Shown: positions 55,780 to 64,000 of the stretch, piece by piece | Position numbering within the stretch: position 1 is the stretch's first letter | Layout of the letters: every line of letters starts with the position of its first letter | NCBI RefSeq assembly: GCF_007859735.1 | Contig: NZ_SIHI01000016.1 | Coordinates: forward strand, 1 to 64,000 | Length of the DNA: 64,000 bases | Origin: Thalassoglobus neptunius | GTDB taxonomy: Bacteria > Planctomycetota > Planctomycetia > Planctomycetales > Planctomycetaceae | Direction: 5' to 3' | The notes under the pieces: generated by a model | Database searches by the model: none | The model's input: the letters and a program-made list of their open reading frames with translations, nothing else | What the model was told of the DNA's origin: nothing | Position numbers and translations under genes: made by a program

Positions 55780-56269
55780 CTGTTGCTCCAAAACGTGTCT
55801 GTCGTCCACCCGGCTCTTTAATGCTGAGTCGCTAAAACTCTAGCACTGGAAATTCGCGGTGCGGCGAGGAGACGTTCTGTCACAGAGCTTTTCAGAATTT
55901 CCTGAGTGTGATTCTCAGGTCAGTCCAGTAAGCGGAACCCGAGAATCCTGGGAATGACTTCCAGATTTGACGATTATTCGCGAGCAACTCTCGCACTGAG
56001 AGGTCGAAGTTCCGCTCGAGTCCCGAGTATCAGTTGCAACCGATGCGAGTCCTACGACCGTCTCAACAGGACAACTCCCGCTTTTCGCAGGAGATCTAAA
56101 ACCTCAGTGAAGATCGACCACGAATTCCTCTGCTGAGAAACCCGTTTGCCCGAGTGAAGCGTCCACTTCAGAGCATGAATGCATCACATCATGAGCTGTA
56201 AAGAGAGGAACTGTTCAGATGCCCTTGCCGTTTAGATCCCGTTGATGAGCGAGCACTAATCGACTCGCT
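55780..56269. other. Gene-free region of 490 bases
   Basis: The region lies between the unknown gene at 55779 and the 119-residue gene ending at 56270. It has short hairpins only (for example TGAAG/CTTCA near 56155) and weak ORFs on both strands with no start signals. No RNA gene or mobile element is recognised. Confidence 0.4.
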
Positions 56270-56629
56270 TCAAACAACCACTTCCTCGCCGTTCGGAGCG
56301 AGAACGATTTCGCGGCGAAGCGATTCATTATTCGGAAATGCGACAAGTTCTAATGCCCAAACGATCGAAAGAAGTTTTCCCGAGAAGCTGTAAGGTCCCC
56401 AGGGAAGAGTGAGCATCACCTCGTGGCTTCCGGTTGGTGAAGATGGCGAGATCTCGACAACTTGAACGACCTTGAGGTCTCGATCGCCTTTGCCTGATGT
56501 ATTCCAAACCAGCCTCAATTCGAGTGCATCCGGAGTCTCATCGAACTTCCAGCCAACGCGCACAGAAACTTCGACGCCGGGATCAAACCCCTTCTGTTCC
56601 GACAAGATCGTGAGTTCGAGTTCGTTCAT
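56270..56629 (-). CDS. Small beta-rich protein coupled to the DUF3592 gene
   Basis: The 119-residue protein has no signal or membrane segment. Alternating strands (LELTILSEQKGFDPGVEVSV, then LELRLVWNTSGKG, and YSFSGKLLSIVWALELVAFP) look like an arrestin-like or Ig-like sandwich. This suggests a domain split from the end of the upstream protein. It starts within ATGA of the DUF3592 gene stop, so both are made together. Confidence 0.65.
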   Translation of the reverse strand: MNELELTILSEQKGFDPGVEVSVRVGWKFDETPDALELRLVWNTSGKGDRDLKVVQVVEISPSSPTGSHEVMLTLPWGPYSFSGKLLSIVWALELVAFPNNESLRREIVLAPNGEEVVV

Positions 56630-57927
56630 TCGTGAGGCACCACGCGAATTGGAAACTTCATTTGCACATCAGGCCACAGAGCAATTTCTCCATGCAGCTT
56701 GAGCACCCAAATAACTTTATTGTTCGAGCTCGTAAATGAGTGCATTGTGTCAGTGGGAATTGAGACTTCTGTTTCGCCGTTTGAGATCTCACTCGGTGAT
56801 TCCGTTTCAAAGAGAACTTCCCGGTAAAACTCATTCGTGTCGGTATGTGTATCCGTCCCACGTCGATAGACCGCTTCTTCAGTCCCAACCAGGGACAGAG
56901 TCAACTTTCGGACAGATCCAAATCCCCCTTCGAAATGCCAGTTGGCGGTGGCGAAACCACCCAGCGGAATCAGTTGACGACTGAGCACGACAACCGGGCG
57001 GGGATTTAATGAGGCCATGAAGGCATAGAGTGCCCCCAAAAGGACTCCGATGCCAACGATCAAGAACGGCATGAGGAACAAGTCCTCGAAACCTTTGAAT
57101 TTCAGATTGATCCAATCATCGAATCGCTCGGAAGCGATCATGAAGACAATGCCGTTCCAAACAATCCCGAAGGCCAGCAGAACGAAGAACAACATCAGTG
57201 GATGGGAGTCTGCCTTCAGCGTGATCGGTCCCGGCTCTTCGAAGAGATCTTCTTCGTCATATTCTGACTGTCCGGGCTTGGTTTCTGACCTCACTAATCC
57301 AGATCGAAGCTCAGAACGATCCTCGACATCGAAAGCTCGTTGTGCGTTTGAGTCGGCAAAGGGATCAGACTTCTCAATTTCGCTTTTTCGATTGGAAGCG
57401 ACAAATGTTCCGATTGCCAACGCAAGCCCGATGACCACAAACACCAGCCCCAACAACCCCATCCATGTAATCTCGGGGGATCCGGTTTTCAAGACTGCTG
57501 TTGCTGGATCGTCCGGATCAACAAAGCAGGTCTGTTTGGTCCCGACAATATACTTCTCCGCAATCTCGCGAATTTCATCCGAACTCAATTCGTTCGCCGG
57601 TGACAGGCTGAATTGATCGCTTTTGTACTTTTGACCAGCGAAGTCGTATTCAAACTCAATCTCGAGAGAATCGTGACCATCTTCCGGATCATCGACTGCT
57701 TGAACAACTTCGCTGCGCTGAATGACGCACGAAGTCTCGACCCATTTCGGGGCGGAGAGAATCTCCATGGCTGGCGCGAGGACCATGGTCCATATGGCTG
57801 AGCCGCCGACCAGTACGAAGACCACCGAGATCCACGTCACAACAAATGCGACGAAACACCCGGCTCCCCAGGAATTCTTACCACGGTCGACTGAGAGTGC
57901 TCTCTGTTGGTCCGCCATGAATTCCAT
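56626..57927 (-). CDS. DUF3592 membrane protein
   Basis: The 433-residue protein has transmembrane helices at about residues 24-48, 155-175, 250-270 and 285-308. Between the first two lies a DUF3592 domain (VETSCVIQRSEVV..., LEIEFEYDFAGQKYKSDQFS, YIVGTKQTCFVDPDDPATAV). The C-terminal 120 residues are beta-rich and similar in style to the small coupled protein. DUF3592 proteins have no known role. ATG 57918 (three codons in) is an alternative start. Confidence 0.72.
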   Translation of the reverse strand: MEFMADQQRALSVDRGKNSWGAGCFVAFVVTWISVVFVLVGGSAIWTMVLAPAMEILSAPKWVETSCVIQRSEVVQAVDDPEDGHDSLEIEFEYDFAGQKYKSDQFSLSPANELSSDEIREIAEKYIVGTKQTCFVDPDDPATAVLKTGSPEITWMGLLGLVFVVIGLALAIGTFVASNRKSEIEKSDPFADSNAQRAFDVEDRSELRSGLVRSETKPGQSEYDEEDLFEEPGPITLKADSHPLMLFFVLLAFGIVWNGIVFMIASERFDDWINLKFKGFEDLFLMPFLIVGIGVLLGALYAFMASLNPRPVVVLSRQLIPLGGFATANWHFEGGFGSVRKLTLSLVGTEEAVYRRGTDTHTDTNEFYREVLFETESPSEISNGETEVSIPTDTMHSFTSSNNKVIWVLKLHGEIALWPDVQMKFPIRVVPHE

Positions 57928-58210
57928 TCATTTCCAGGACGTGTCTCAAACGAGTTTGCGCCGAATTGCACGCGCAGTAAATACGAAATCTCGAAGCGAA
58001 CGGTTCAAGCAAACTCACCGGAAAGAACAAGTTCTCTTTCCCGAATCATGACAATGAGTTCATGACTCTGATTTGCCTGAAAATGAGTTGCCTGACTTTC
58101 GAAACGGTAGTGCCTGAGTCGAAATCAGTGGCTGCCAGCACACGAATTTGAATCGGCCGTATTGAGGATTCCCAAGGCGATCAAGAACAACACCTACATC
58201 GGGCGAGTTT

Positions 58211-58726
58211 CTATTCGACACTTTCAGTGCTTGGGGATTCGGAAGTTTTGGAGTCGTCATCAGCGGATTGTCGCTCGATACTCCCCCACATGTGCCCTCC
58301 GACTTTTCCGTGATACCAGCTTCCGGCATAACGATCTTTGTAGAACATGACCCTCGCCGTGAAGCCTTCTCCCATGAGGGGAATCTTGAGATCCGTCACC
58401 TGAAGGACGGGTGTATCTCCAGCCCAGATCACCTGAACCGGAACCGGCACGGGAAGATCATACTTGCCGTAAGTAATCCGAGCCTGAACGATCCAGTTGT
58501 CGTCGCCGGTCTTTGTTACGGATTGAATGGCGTATCGTTCAGGCTTCGGCGTTCGGTCGCTTCTTCCATCCACACTGAACTGACCGACCAGAACCGATTC
58601 CGTCATTTGCTCAACAAACGCCTGTTCAGCCTCAGTCAGTTCTGGGCGAACTGCATCCTGAGCTGCTGAGATGCTTGCAAACGCCGAGAACAGCAAACAC
58701 GTGAACACCTGAGCGAAAGCTTTCAT
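58211..58726 (-). CDS. Secreted protein, unknown
   Basis: The 171-residue protein has a signal peptide (AFAQVFTCLLFSAFASISAA). The mature part includes VQARITYGKYDLPVPVPVQV and FTARVMFYKDRYAGSWYHGK, and ends in a Ser/Asp-rich tail. Planctomycete genomes carry similar proteins with no known function. GGAG 7 bases before ATG 58726 decides the start. It follows the MBL hydrolase gene by 35 bases and is probably co-transcribed with it. Confidence 0.68.
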   Translation of the reverse strand: MKAFAQVFTCLLFSAFASISAAQDAVRPELTEAEQAFVEQMTESVLVGQFSVDGRSDRTPKPERYAIQSVTKTGDDNWIVQARITYGKYDLPVPVPVQVIWAGDTPVLQVTDLKIPLMGEGFTARVMFYKDRYAGSWYHGKVGGHMWGSIERQSADDDSKTSESPSTESVE

Positions 58727-58761
58727 TTTCAACTCCTTCGGGCTCTCTTGATAGGTTCTCA

Positions 58762-59535
58762 TTATCCCTGAGCGAGTTCTTCATCCCATTCATCGAGCAG
58801 CGGCCAGTCGACAGCACACGTTCCGAAATCGGCCATGTGCTGATAACCTTCCAAACGGTCGATGGTCGCTTGAATCATTGCGTTGTCCTTGCGGAAGTTT
58901 GGACCATGACTCGGGAGCAACCATTCGACGTCGCTTTTCTGAATCCTCTTGAGAGATCGGATGAATGCAGGAATATCCGAACCGTGATGCGCGTCAATGT
59001 TTCCAACACACCCGTCACGATAGATATTGTCTCCCGACAGAAGCAGATTGTTCAGGCGGAAGGAAAGTTGAGCGGGCGCGTGGCCCGGTGTGTGCCAGAC
59101 GTCCAGATTGAGACCGCCAATCGTGAGCGTGTCTCCTTCTTGAATGGTTTCGTCGCAATCCACCTTCGGGAGGTCGATGGAAATCCCCTGAGCGGTGATC
59201 TCTGCGTAGGTCATGATTCTCTCACCTTCGGAGAGAAGCTTTGCCGCATGAGAATGCCCGACAACCTTGGCTTGCGGCATGACTTCTTTCGCACGCTTCA
59301 ACCCCTGGATGTGGTCAACATCTGCATGGGTGGCGACCAAGTATTTGCATTGCGATAGCGGAAAATCCATCTGACGAATCATCTCGATGATGTCATTCAG
59401 AGTATCTTCGTATCCAATATCAATCAGTCCCCACTCATCGGCATCAAACACCAGATAGACGCAACATCCCAGTTGGCGACGTGCCTGGTGATTCATTTCA
59501 ATGACATTCGGGAACAACTCTCTCCGCTGAAGCAT
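58762..59535 (-). CDS. MBL-fold metallo-hydrolase
   Basis: This 257-residue metallo-beta-lactamase-fold protein has [14 protein letters not shown] (an HxDxDH form of the usual HxHxDH; the second His is Asp here), [21 protein letters not shown] and a late PSHGPNF. One metal ligand of the first site is thus changed, as in some glyoxalase-II-like relatives. It has no signal peptide, so it is cytoplasmic. The substrate cannot be inferred; a thioester or phosphodiester hydrolase is typical for the fold. Confidence 0.88.
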   Translation of the reverse strand: MLQRRELFPNVIEMNHQARRQLGCCVYLVFDADEWGLIDIGYEDTLNDIIEMIRQMDFPLSQCKYLVATHADVDHIQGLKRAKEVMPQAKVVGHSHAAKLLSEGERIMTYAEITAQGISIDLPKVDCDETIQEGDTLTIGGLNLDVWHTPGHAPAQLSFRLNNLLLSGDNIYRDGCVGNIDAHHGSDIPAFIRSLKRIQKSDVEWLLPSHGPNFRKDNAMIQATIDRLEGYQHMADFGTCAVDWPLLDEWDEELAQG

Positions 59536-59821
59536 GCCAGGTATTTCCTCTTTCCGTGAACTACCGCTTCTCCTCCCCGGAGATTGGTAGCACGTTTAAT
59601 TAAATGACGACAGATTTTCTCGTTCAGCATCAACCCGCATTCTGTGAATGCGCGGAATGGAAAATTTCTCCCAAGACCTGTCCGAAGCGAATTGCTTCAC
59701 GTCAGGAACCTGGGTGAACGATCCTTGGTGAACGATTCTGTCTCGACTGAGTTGATGTTTCGGCTGAGCTGATCAAATGTTGCTGACGACTCGATCACTC
59801 TCATTCCAGTTTCATAATTGC

Positions 59822-60619
59822 TTAGTACCGTGCGAGGTCTCCCGTTTCGCTGGTCAGGTTGAGATCTGCAACAAGACTCTGAGCTTGCGTTAGCATCATT
59901 TTCAATTCGCTGGCGATGGCCAGGAACTGCCAACCCTGTTCCACGCGTTCGTTCACGTCGTCGATCGTCTGGACGTGAAGTCCAACTGGAGTTCCAGCTT
60001 TCTGCCCCGCTTCCAGAATTCGGCCGAGCATCGCTTCAATTTGCTCTGTAGTCGGGTCCAGTCCGTCCGTTCCTCTCATTTGGGCTCGCAAATCATTCGG
60101 ACCGACAAAGATCGCATCGACACCCTCGAGCGAATAAATCTCATCGGCGTTCTCAACGCCTTCCGGTGACTCCGTCTGCAGAACAACAAGAATCTCATCA
60201 TTCGCTTTCGCGAAATACTCACCGGCGGAGGCGTCAAAGTTCAGAGCGTGCGTTGCCCCTCCAACCGATCGATTCCCCGTTGGCGGATACTTCGCAGCTG
60301 CGATGGCTTCCCGAGCCTGTTGAACGGTATTGACCATCGGGACAATGATTCCGTGTGCTCCAGCATCGAGCACTCGTTTAATGTGATCGTGTCGCCCCTC
60401 CGGAACTCGGGCGAGGGGAACACAGCCTGCATCTGCAATGACTCCAAACAAAGTCGCCGCTTGATTCCAATCGATAGGTGAATGTTCCAGATCAACGGTC
60501 AACCACGGAAATCCAACACGAGCGAGCATTCGCGTTGCAGTGATATCTCCCAGACTCAACCAGGTTCCGATTTGAGGCTGACCTTCTCTTAGCGCAGACT
60601 TCACTGGATTCTTTTTCAT
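59822..60619 (-). CDS. HpcH/HpaI aldolase family protein
   Basis: This 265-residue class II pyruvate aldolase has [49 protein letters not shown], the metal-binding Glu in [15 protein letters not shown] and Asp in [10 protein letters not shown]. Such enzymes cleave 2-keto-3-deoxy acids into pyruvate and an aldehyde. No pathway partners are adjacent. It is divergent from the cimA leader. Confidence 0.9.
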   Translation of the reverse strand: MKKNPVKSALREGQPQIGTWLSLGDITATRMLARVGFPWLTVDLEHSPIDWNQAATLFGVIADAGCVPLARVPEGRHDHIKRVLDAGAHGIIVPMVNTVQQAREAIAAAKYPPTGNRSVGGATHALNFDASAGEYFAKANDEILVVLQTESPEGVENADEIYSLEGVDAIFVGPNDLRAQMRGTDGLDPTTEQIEAMLGRILEAGQKAGTPVGLHVQTIDDVNERVEQGWQFLAIASELKMMLTQAQSLVADLNLTSETGDLARY

Positions 60620-60842
60620 CGAAAGCGATCAATTCAGGAAAGGTGGATGAATGAAACAAGAGCATCGGGAGACCTTCCCGACATGTCAAATGAAAGATCA
60701 GGCAGAGAACGTGAAGTTCGCGAGACCTCCTGATGAATTCTGACATCCTCCGCTGTGTTTGTCACCGTTCCGGACTCAGATTCACGATACTGGAAGAACT
60801 CTTCGCACACAGCAGAACATGATATTTTCCAAGATTTCATCA

Positions 60843-60872
60843 TTGACGAACGCGGCCGTCATGAAATATCGT
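60843..60872 (+). promoter_or_regulatory. Probable promoter of the cimA leader
   Basis: TTGACG (60843-60848) and TATCGT (60867-60872) with an 18-base spacer resemble a housekeeping promoter. The start would be near 60880. A 6-bp hairpin CGTAGG/CCTACG overlaps the end of the -10 (60870-60884) and could be an operator or a 5' stem. Confidence 0.45.
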
Positions 60873-60907
60873 AGGATGCCTACGCTAAATCAGTAGACTC
60901 ATTCTCA

Positions 60908-60994
60908 ATGAAAAACCTCTCCCAAATTATTGCTTGTCCAAAAATCGCATCCATTTGCGATTCGTTGATTATTTCACCAGTGACAAGGATCTGA
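60908..60994 (+). CDS. Isoleucine-rich leader peptide of cimA
   Basis: This ORF of 28 codons starts at ATG 60908 and ends at TGA 60992-60994. Seven codons are Ile (positions 7, 8, 13, 16, 21, 22 and 28), including two Ile-Ile pairs, about a quarter of the peptide. The 7-bp hairpin AATCGCA/TGCGATT (60943-60949 with 60956-60962) lies inside and fits a pause structure. The ribosome site is weak. Followed by antiterminator and terminator, it fits an attenuation leader sensing charged Ile-tRNA before citramalate synthase. Confidence 0.8.
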   Translation: MKNLSQIIACPKIASICDSLIISPVTRI

Positions 60995-61027
60995 GGAGAG
61001 TTTCATAGACTTTCAACCCCTCGGATC
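60988..61027 (+). promoter_or_regulatory. Antiterminator pairing of the cimA attenuator
   Basis: GATCTGAGGAG (60988-60998), spanning the leader stop codon, can pair with CCCCTCGGATC (61017-61027). This gives 9 continuous pairs, one a G-U, then a mismatch and one more pair. The right strand is part of the 5' arm of the terminator, so the two structures exclude each other. A ribosome at the leader stop would hide the left strand. Confidence 0.72.
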
Positions 61028-61051
61028 GGTTCGATTCGAGGGGTTTTTTTT
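61015..61051 (+). terminator. Attenuator terminator in the cimA leader
   Basis: A 14-bp stem (61015-61028 with 61032-61045, one G-T pair, loop GTT) is followed by a T-run to 61051. It lies 50 bases upstream of the cimA start and downstream of the leader ORF, so it must be controlled for cimA to be expressed. Confidence 0.88.
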
Positions 61052-61101
61052 ATTGGGATATTCCCCCAGACAGCCCCAGCGAAAATAGCACGGAAAACCT
61101 T

Positions 61102-62688
61102 ATGTACGTTCAATTGTATGACACAACCTTGCGCGATGGCAGCCAGGGAGAAGGCGTCAACTTTTCGCTGCAAGACAAGTTGATGATCACCAAAAAGCTG
61201 GACGAAATGGGGTTTGACTACATTGAAGGAGGCTACCCGCTCTCGAACGAGAAAGACTTCGAGTATTTTCAGAAGGTGCAGGAACTCAATCTCAAACATG
61301 CCAAGGTTTGCGCTTTCGGCATGACACGACGCCGCGGAGTCGACGCTTCCGAAGACGTCGGAATGCGAGCGCTGGTCGACTCGAAAGCTCCCGTTTGCAC
61401 AGTCGTCGGAAAAACATGGGATCTTCACGTCACCGAAGTCCTGCGAGTGGATCTCGAGGAAAATATCTCGATGATCCGCGATTCGGTGAGCTATCTCGTC
61501 TCAGAAGGACGGGAAGTCATTTACGACGCAGAACACTTCTTTGACGGCTACACTGCCAATCCGGAATACGCTCTTCAAACAATTCTTGCAGCCCAGGAAG
61601 CGGGTGCGAATCTGATTGTTTGTTGCGACACCAACGGCGGAAGCTTGCCGGAGAGACTCGTCCGAATCCTGAATGAAGTCCGAAACAAAGTCACCACTGA
61701 CTTGGGAATCCATTGCCACAACGATAGTGATGTCGCTGTCGCCAACTCTCTGGCAGCAATTGATGCGGGCATCGTTCAGGTTCAGGGAACCATCAACGGG
61801 ATCGGCGAGCGGTGCGGCAATGCAGACCTCATCAGCGTTGCAGCAAATTTGGCGTTGAAATACGACGACCACGAAGTCCTCACTCAAGGGAACGGGATCT
61901 CTCACCTCACCGAACTGTCTCGCTATGTTTACGAACTGGCGAACATGAACTTCCGCGTCAATCAGGCATTTGTCGGACGAAGTGCGTTCGCCCACAAAGG
62001 AGGAATGCACGTTCATGCGGTCAACCGAATTGCTCACAGCTACGAACACATCGACCCGGAAACCGTTGGAAACGAACGCCGAATTCTCGTCAGTGAGTTG
62101 TCTGGCCGGTCCAACATCGTCGCCATGACAACGAAGTACAAACTCGACCATGACCAGCAACTCATGACTCAAATCCTCGAGCGAGTTCAGGAACTCGAGA
62201 ACGAGGGCTATCAATTTGAAGCTGCGGAAGCTTCGTTTGATCTTCTGGTCAAGAAACTGGCTGGAACCTACGAACCGAAATTTCAGCGTATTCACTATCG
62301 AGTCAACGTCGAAACGGCTGGCCAAACCGATCCGCTGACCGAGGCAACCATCAAACTCACCATCGATGGAGATGGTCCAGTTCGCCATGAAGTCGGCGAA
62401 GGAGATGGACCGGTGAATGCCCTCGATACCGCTCTCAGAAAAGCTCTGTTGCCGACCTATCCGAACCTGAAAGGGATGAACCTCGTTGACTACAAAGTCC
62501 GCGTGATCAACTCCACGCAAGGAACTGCGGCAAGTGTTCGTGTTGTCATCGAAAGTAAAGATGAGAATGATGTCTGGAGCACTGTTGGCGTGAGCGAAAA
62601 CATCATCGAGGCAAGCTGGCTGGCGCTTGTGGACGCCATCGAATACAAGCTCTTCAAGGATGACGGAGACGTCAAACACAGCGTTTGA
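61102..62688 (+). CDS. cimA: Citramalate synthase CimA
   Basis: CimA condenses acetyl-CoA and pyruvate to (R)-citramalate, the first step of the threonine-independent route to isoleucine. The 528-residue protein has the DRE-TIM metallolyase start (QLYDTTLRDGSQGEGVNFSL) and YDAEHFFDGYTANPEYAL, both typical of the long CimA family rather than LeuA. HCHNDSDVAVANSLAAIDAG and INGIGERCGNADLISVAANL are conserved blocks. A C-terminal LeuA dimer (regulatory) domain starts near residue 400, so feedback control by isoleucine is expected. The gene is preceded by an Ile-rich leader and terminator. No leu or ilv genes follow in the window. Confidence 0.95.
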   Translation: MYVQLYDTTLRDGSQGEGVNFSLQDKLMITKKLDEMGFDYIEGGYPLSNEKDFEYFQKVQELNLKHAKVCAFGMTRRRGVDASEDVGMRALVDSKAPVCTVVGKTWDLHVTEVLRVDLEENISMIRDSVSYLVSEGREVIYDAEHFFDGYTANPEYALQTILAAQEAGANLIVCCDTNGGSLPERLVRILNEVRNKVTTDLGIHCHNDSDVAVANSLAAIDAGIVQVQGTINGIGERCGNADLISVAANLALKYDDHEVLTQGNGISHLTELSRYVYELANMNFRVNQAFVGRSAFAHKGGMHVHAVNRIAHSYEHIDPETVGNERRILVSELSGRSNIVAMTTKYKLDHDQQLMTQILERVQELENEGYQFEAAEASFDLLVKKLAGTYEPKFQRIHYRVNVETAGQTDPLTEATIKLTIDGDGPVRHEVGEGDGPVNALDTALRKALLPTYPNLKGMNLVDYKVRVINSTQGTAASVRVVIESKDENDVWSTVGVSENIIEASWLALVDAIEYKLFKDDGDVKHSV

Positions 62689-62998
62689 TCACGGTCACAG
62701 CTTCGACGACAGATTCGATGGCAGAGTGGCCAAGGTGAGGGCTTTGCGGTACTTTTCCTGCCGATGAGGGACCATTGCGTCAGGAGAAACACCATTGTCC
62801 ACGAGACTTCACAGCACCGTTGCTGATGGAGTCGCAGCAGAGCGTGTTGATTTTACGCATCCACTTCGCTTGAATTGTCAGACAGGGTTTCTGTCGAATC
62901 GACTCGCGCAAGTCGCGCAGTCAGATTCGAACCACTCGCGAATGCGGCCGATCGAGATTCTGAGAGACGTTCCTGAAACGTCCAAGTTGCTCGATCGC
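62689..62998. other. Convergent gap between cimA and the amidohydrolase
   Basis: These 310 bases hold no credible ORF. Stretches look faintly tRNA-like (GGCAGAGTGGCCAAGG near 62720; GATTCGAACC near 62928) but no cloverleaf forms. No terminator with a T-run was found for either gene. Confidence 0.4.
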
Positions 62999-64000
62999 TT
63001 ACCGCTGTGCCGGACCGTTTGCGCTCGCACGGTCCGGCCATTTTGAGAGTGCCTCAGAGACTCCGGGAATCACCCTCGCGGCGTTCTTGTAGTACACCTT
63101 TTCAAGCACGCTGTCCGGCAGCCCAATTCCGTAGATGTTCCACAATCCTTGAGGCGGAAACGGATTGTCCTCGTAAGGAAAGTTTTCGTCCCATGTTTCG
63201 AGAAATCGAAAGTGGGGAATCAACTCGGACATGGGAGGGACCCCGTCGGTCCCAAACATGATTCGATCGGAATACTTCAGAAAGAATTTTCGGGCTGAGT
63301 ACGGTTGTCGTCCCAATTCGGCAACGCGAGCGGCAATCTCCACCTGCATGTTCGGCAATGCGTCGAGATAGCTTCCGAGCGTTTTGAGATCCTCGGGAAT
63401 GTCGCCCATGTGCGCACAAATAAACGTCGTCTCCGGATGACGGGCAATCACTCGATTGCGGGCTTCCATCAACTCCTGATGAGTCGGAAACTCCTCACCG
63501 TAAAAACTCCATTCAGGGTGCCGATAAAGTTCTTCCCACCGTTCGTTGTACTCATTCGTCGGGCTGAAGAACGCGACCGGATCAGCACAATGCCACAGAA
63601 CTGGAACTCCTAATTCCCCAGCCCGCGTCCAAATGGGATCAAGGCGACGATCATCCGGAGGGATCAAATTGCCGTCGAGATCTTTGAGGTACAGCCCCAG
63701 ATTCTTCCACACTTTCAGCCCGCTCGCTCCCTGCCGCACAGCCTCCGTGAGTTGATCAGCCATCCGCACTCCGTAGCCCTTTTGATGAACATCCCACGTC
63801 GCGGGATCGTCTTCATCGCCGTCCCCGATGTAGTCGATGCGCACGAAAACGACGAAACGATTCGGGTGAGTTTGCTTAAGAAAATGGATGTGATCCGCAA
63901 ACTTCGGCCCCGCCGGTCCATCCAGACTGACGCTGACGGCGATGTTGGCCTCATCCATTGTTTCGACCATGGCATTGAGTTCTTCAACCGACAACTTGCC
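62999..64000 (-). CDS. Amidohydrolase family protein (5' end outside window)
   Basis: The reading frame is open to the window edge, so the N-terminus is missing. The visible 333 residues have a TIM-barrel amidohydrolase layout: GASGLKVWKNLGLYLKD (a Lys-containing strand), VPVLWHCADPVAFF, TTFICAHMGD, then IMFGTDGVPPMSEL. The last Asp is the usual catalytic residue of the ACMSD/Amidohydro_2 family. The first metal motif (HxH) would be in the missing part. It may be a decarboxylase or hydrolase. It ends in a polar tail. Confidence 0.85.
   Translation of the reverse strand, partial: GKLSVEELNAMVETMDEANIAVSVSLDGPAGPKFADHIHFLKQTHPNRFVVFVRIDYIGDGDEDDPATWDVHQKGYGVRMADQLTEAVRQGASGLKVWKNLGLYLKDLDGNLIPPDDRRLDPIWTRAGELGVPVLWHCADPVAFFSPTNEYNERWEELYRHPEWSFYGEEFPTHQELMEARNRVIARHPETTFICAHMGDIPEDLKTLGSYLDALPNMQVEIAARVAELGRQPYSARKFFLKYSDRIMFGTDGVPPMSELIPHFRFLETWDENFPYEDNPFPPQGLWNIYGIGLPDSVLEKVYYKNAARVIPGVSEALSKWPDRASANGPAQR

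Noticed and set aside
61024-61040. T-arm-like GGTTCGATTC inside the cimA leader
   Set aside because: It is part of the terminator stem and loop; the flanking bases do not form a tRNA.
61501-62679. 392-codon minus-strand ORF opposite cimA
   Set aside because: It is an antisense shadow of the well-conserved cimA; composition follows the complement of its codons.
62719-62950. tRNA-like words (GGCAGAGTGGCCAAGG on plus; GGTTCGAATC on minus)
   Set aside because: No acceptor, D, anticodon and T stems could be assembled on either strand; the T-stem around GGTTCGAATC pairs at only three positions.
1-64000. CRISPR array or phage region
   Set aside because: No regularly spaced direct repeats of 25-40 bases and no phage structural genes were seen.

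Overview
This window reads as chromosomal DNA of a planctomycete (phylum Planctomycetota, most like the Planctomycetaceae). The evidence is a set of family hallmarks: a DUF1559 pseudopilin with the C-terminal H-x9-DG motif, a surface protein with an LEPR-xLL-like N-terminal motif, a secreted Cys-type sulfatase, DUF1573 and DUF1570 proteins, an ECF sigma factor coupled to a Ser/Thr kinase, and many long secreted proteins without close functional names. Genes are on both strands, mostly in short operons with ATGA start/stop overlaps. Shine-Dalgarno sites are often weak.

Layout. 1-205 is the right end of an IS3-family element. 1114-5130 (minus) holds a DUF1573 protein, a sulfatase and a secreted protein. 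5430-12028 (plus) holds obg and then a probable four-gene run: a terpene-cyclase-like repeat protein, an NPCBM-like secreted protein, a single-pass membrane protein with an SLBB-like domain, and a translationally coupled degenerate MreB-like protein. 12240-17520 (minus) is a split cell-wall cluster, murE-murF-[structured 396-base gap]-mraY, then a small lipoprotein. murE has the meso-DAP signature DNPR. Two terminators here share an identical 16-base box. 17993-21800 (plus) is an ECF sigma factor, a kinase with an anti-sigma-type zinc finger, and a coiled-coil membrane protein. 21887-28929 has a VWA protein, a zinc-ribbon protein, a UbiD decarboxylase, two secreted proteins and a Wza-like export lipoprotein. 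29459-33002 has an acidic beta-helix surface protein, a strong terminator, and a short SecA-like ATPase.

33069-40562 carries a DUF1570 metalloprotease-like protein, a 1049-residue membrane protein with a spermidine-synthase-like domain, an RlmI-like rRNA methyltransferase and a dienelactone hydrolase. 41001-49853 is a type II secretion/type IV pilus-like cluster: a GspE-like protein that has lost its ATPase residues, a CNNM-domain protein, three GspF proteins and four pseudopilin-like proteins. 49938-60619 has an ABC-2-like permease and partner, an inactive-looking M14 carboxypeptidase, unknown proteins, a DUF3592 protein, an MBL hydrolase and an HpcH/HpaI aldolase. 60843-62688 is citramalate synthase (cimA) with an upstream leader. 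An amidohydrolase runs off the right edge.

The most striking signal is the cimA leader at 60908-61051. A 28-codon ORF has seven isoleucine codons and contains a 7-bp pause hairpin. It is followed by an antiterminator arm overlapping the leader stop codon and by a 14-bp intrinsic terminator. This is the full architecture of an isoleucine-responsive transcription attenuator in front of the first enzyme of the citramalate route to isoleucine. A second theme is pseudoenzymes: the GspE-like, MreB-like and M14-like proteins have all lost catalytic residues. No tRNA, rRNA or CRISPR array was recognised.
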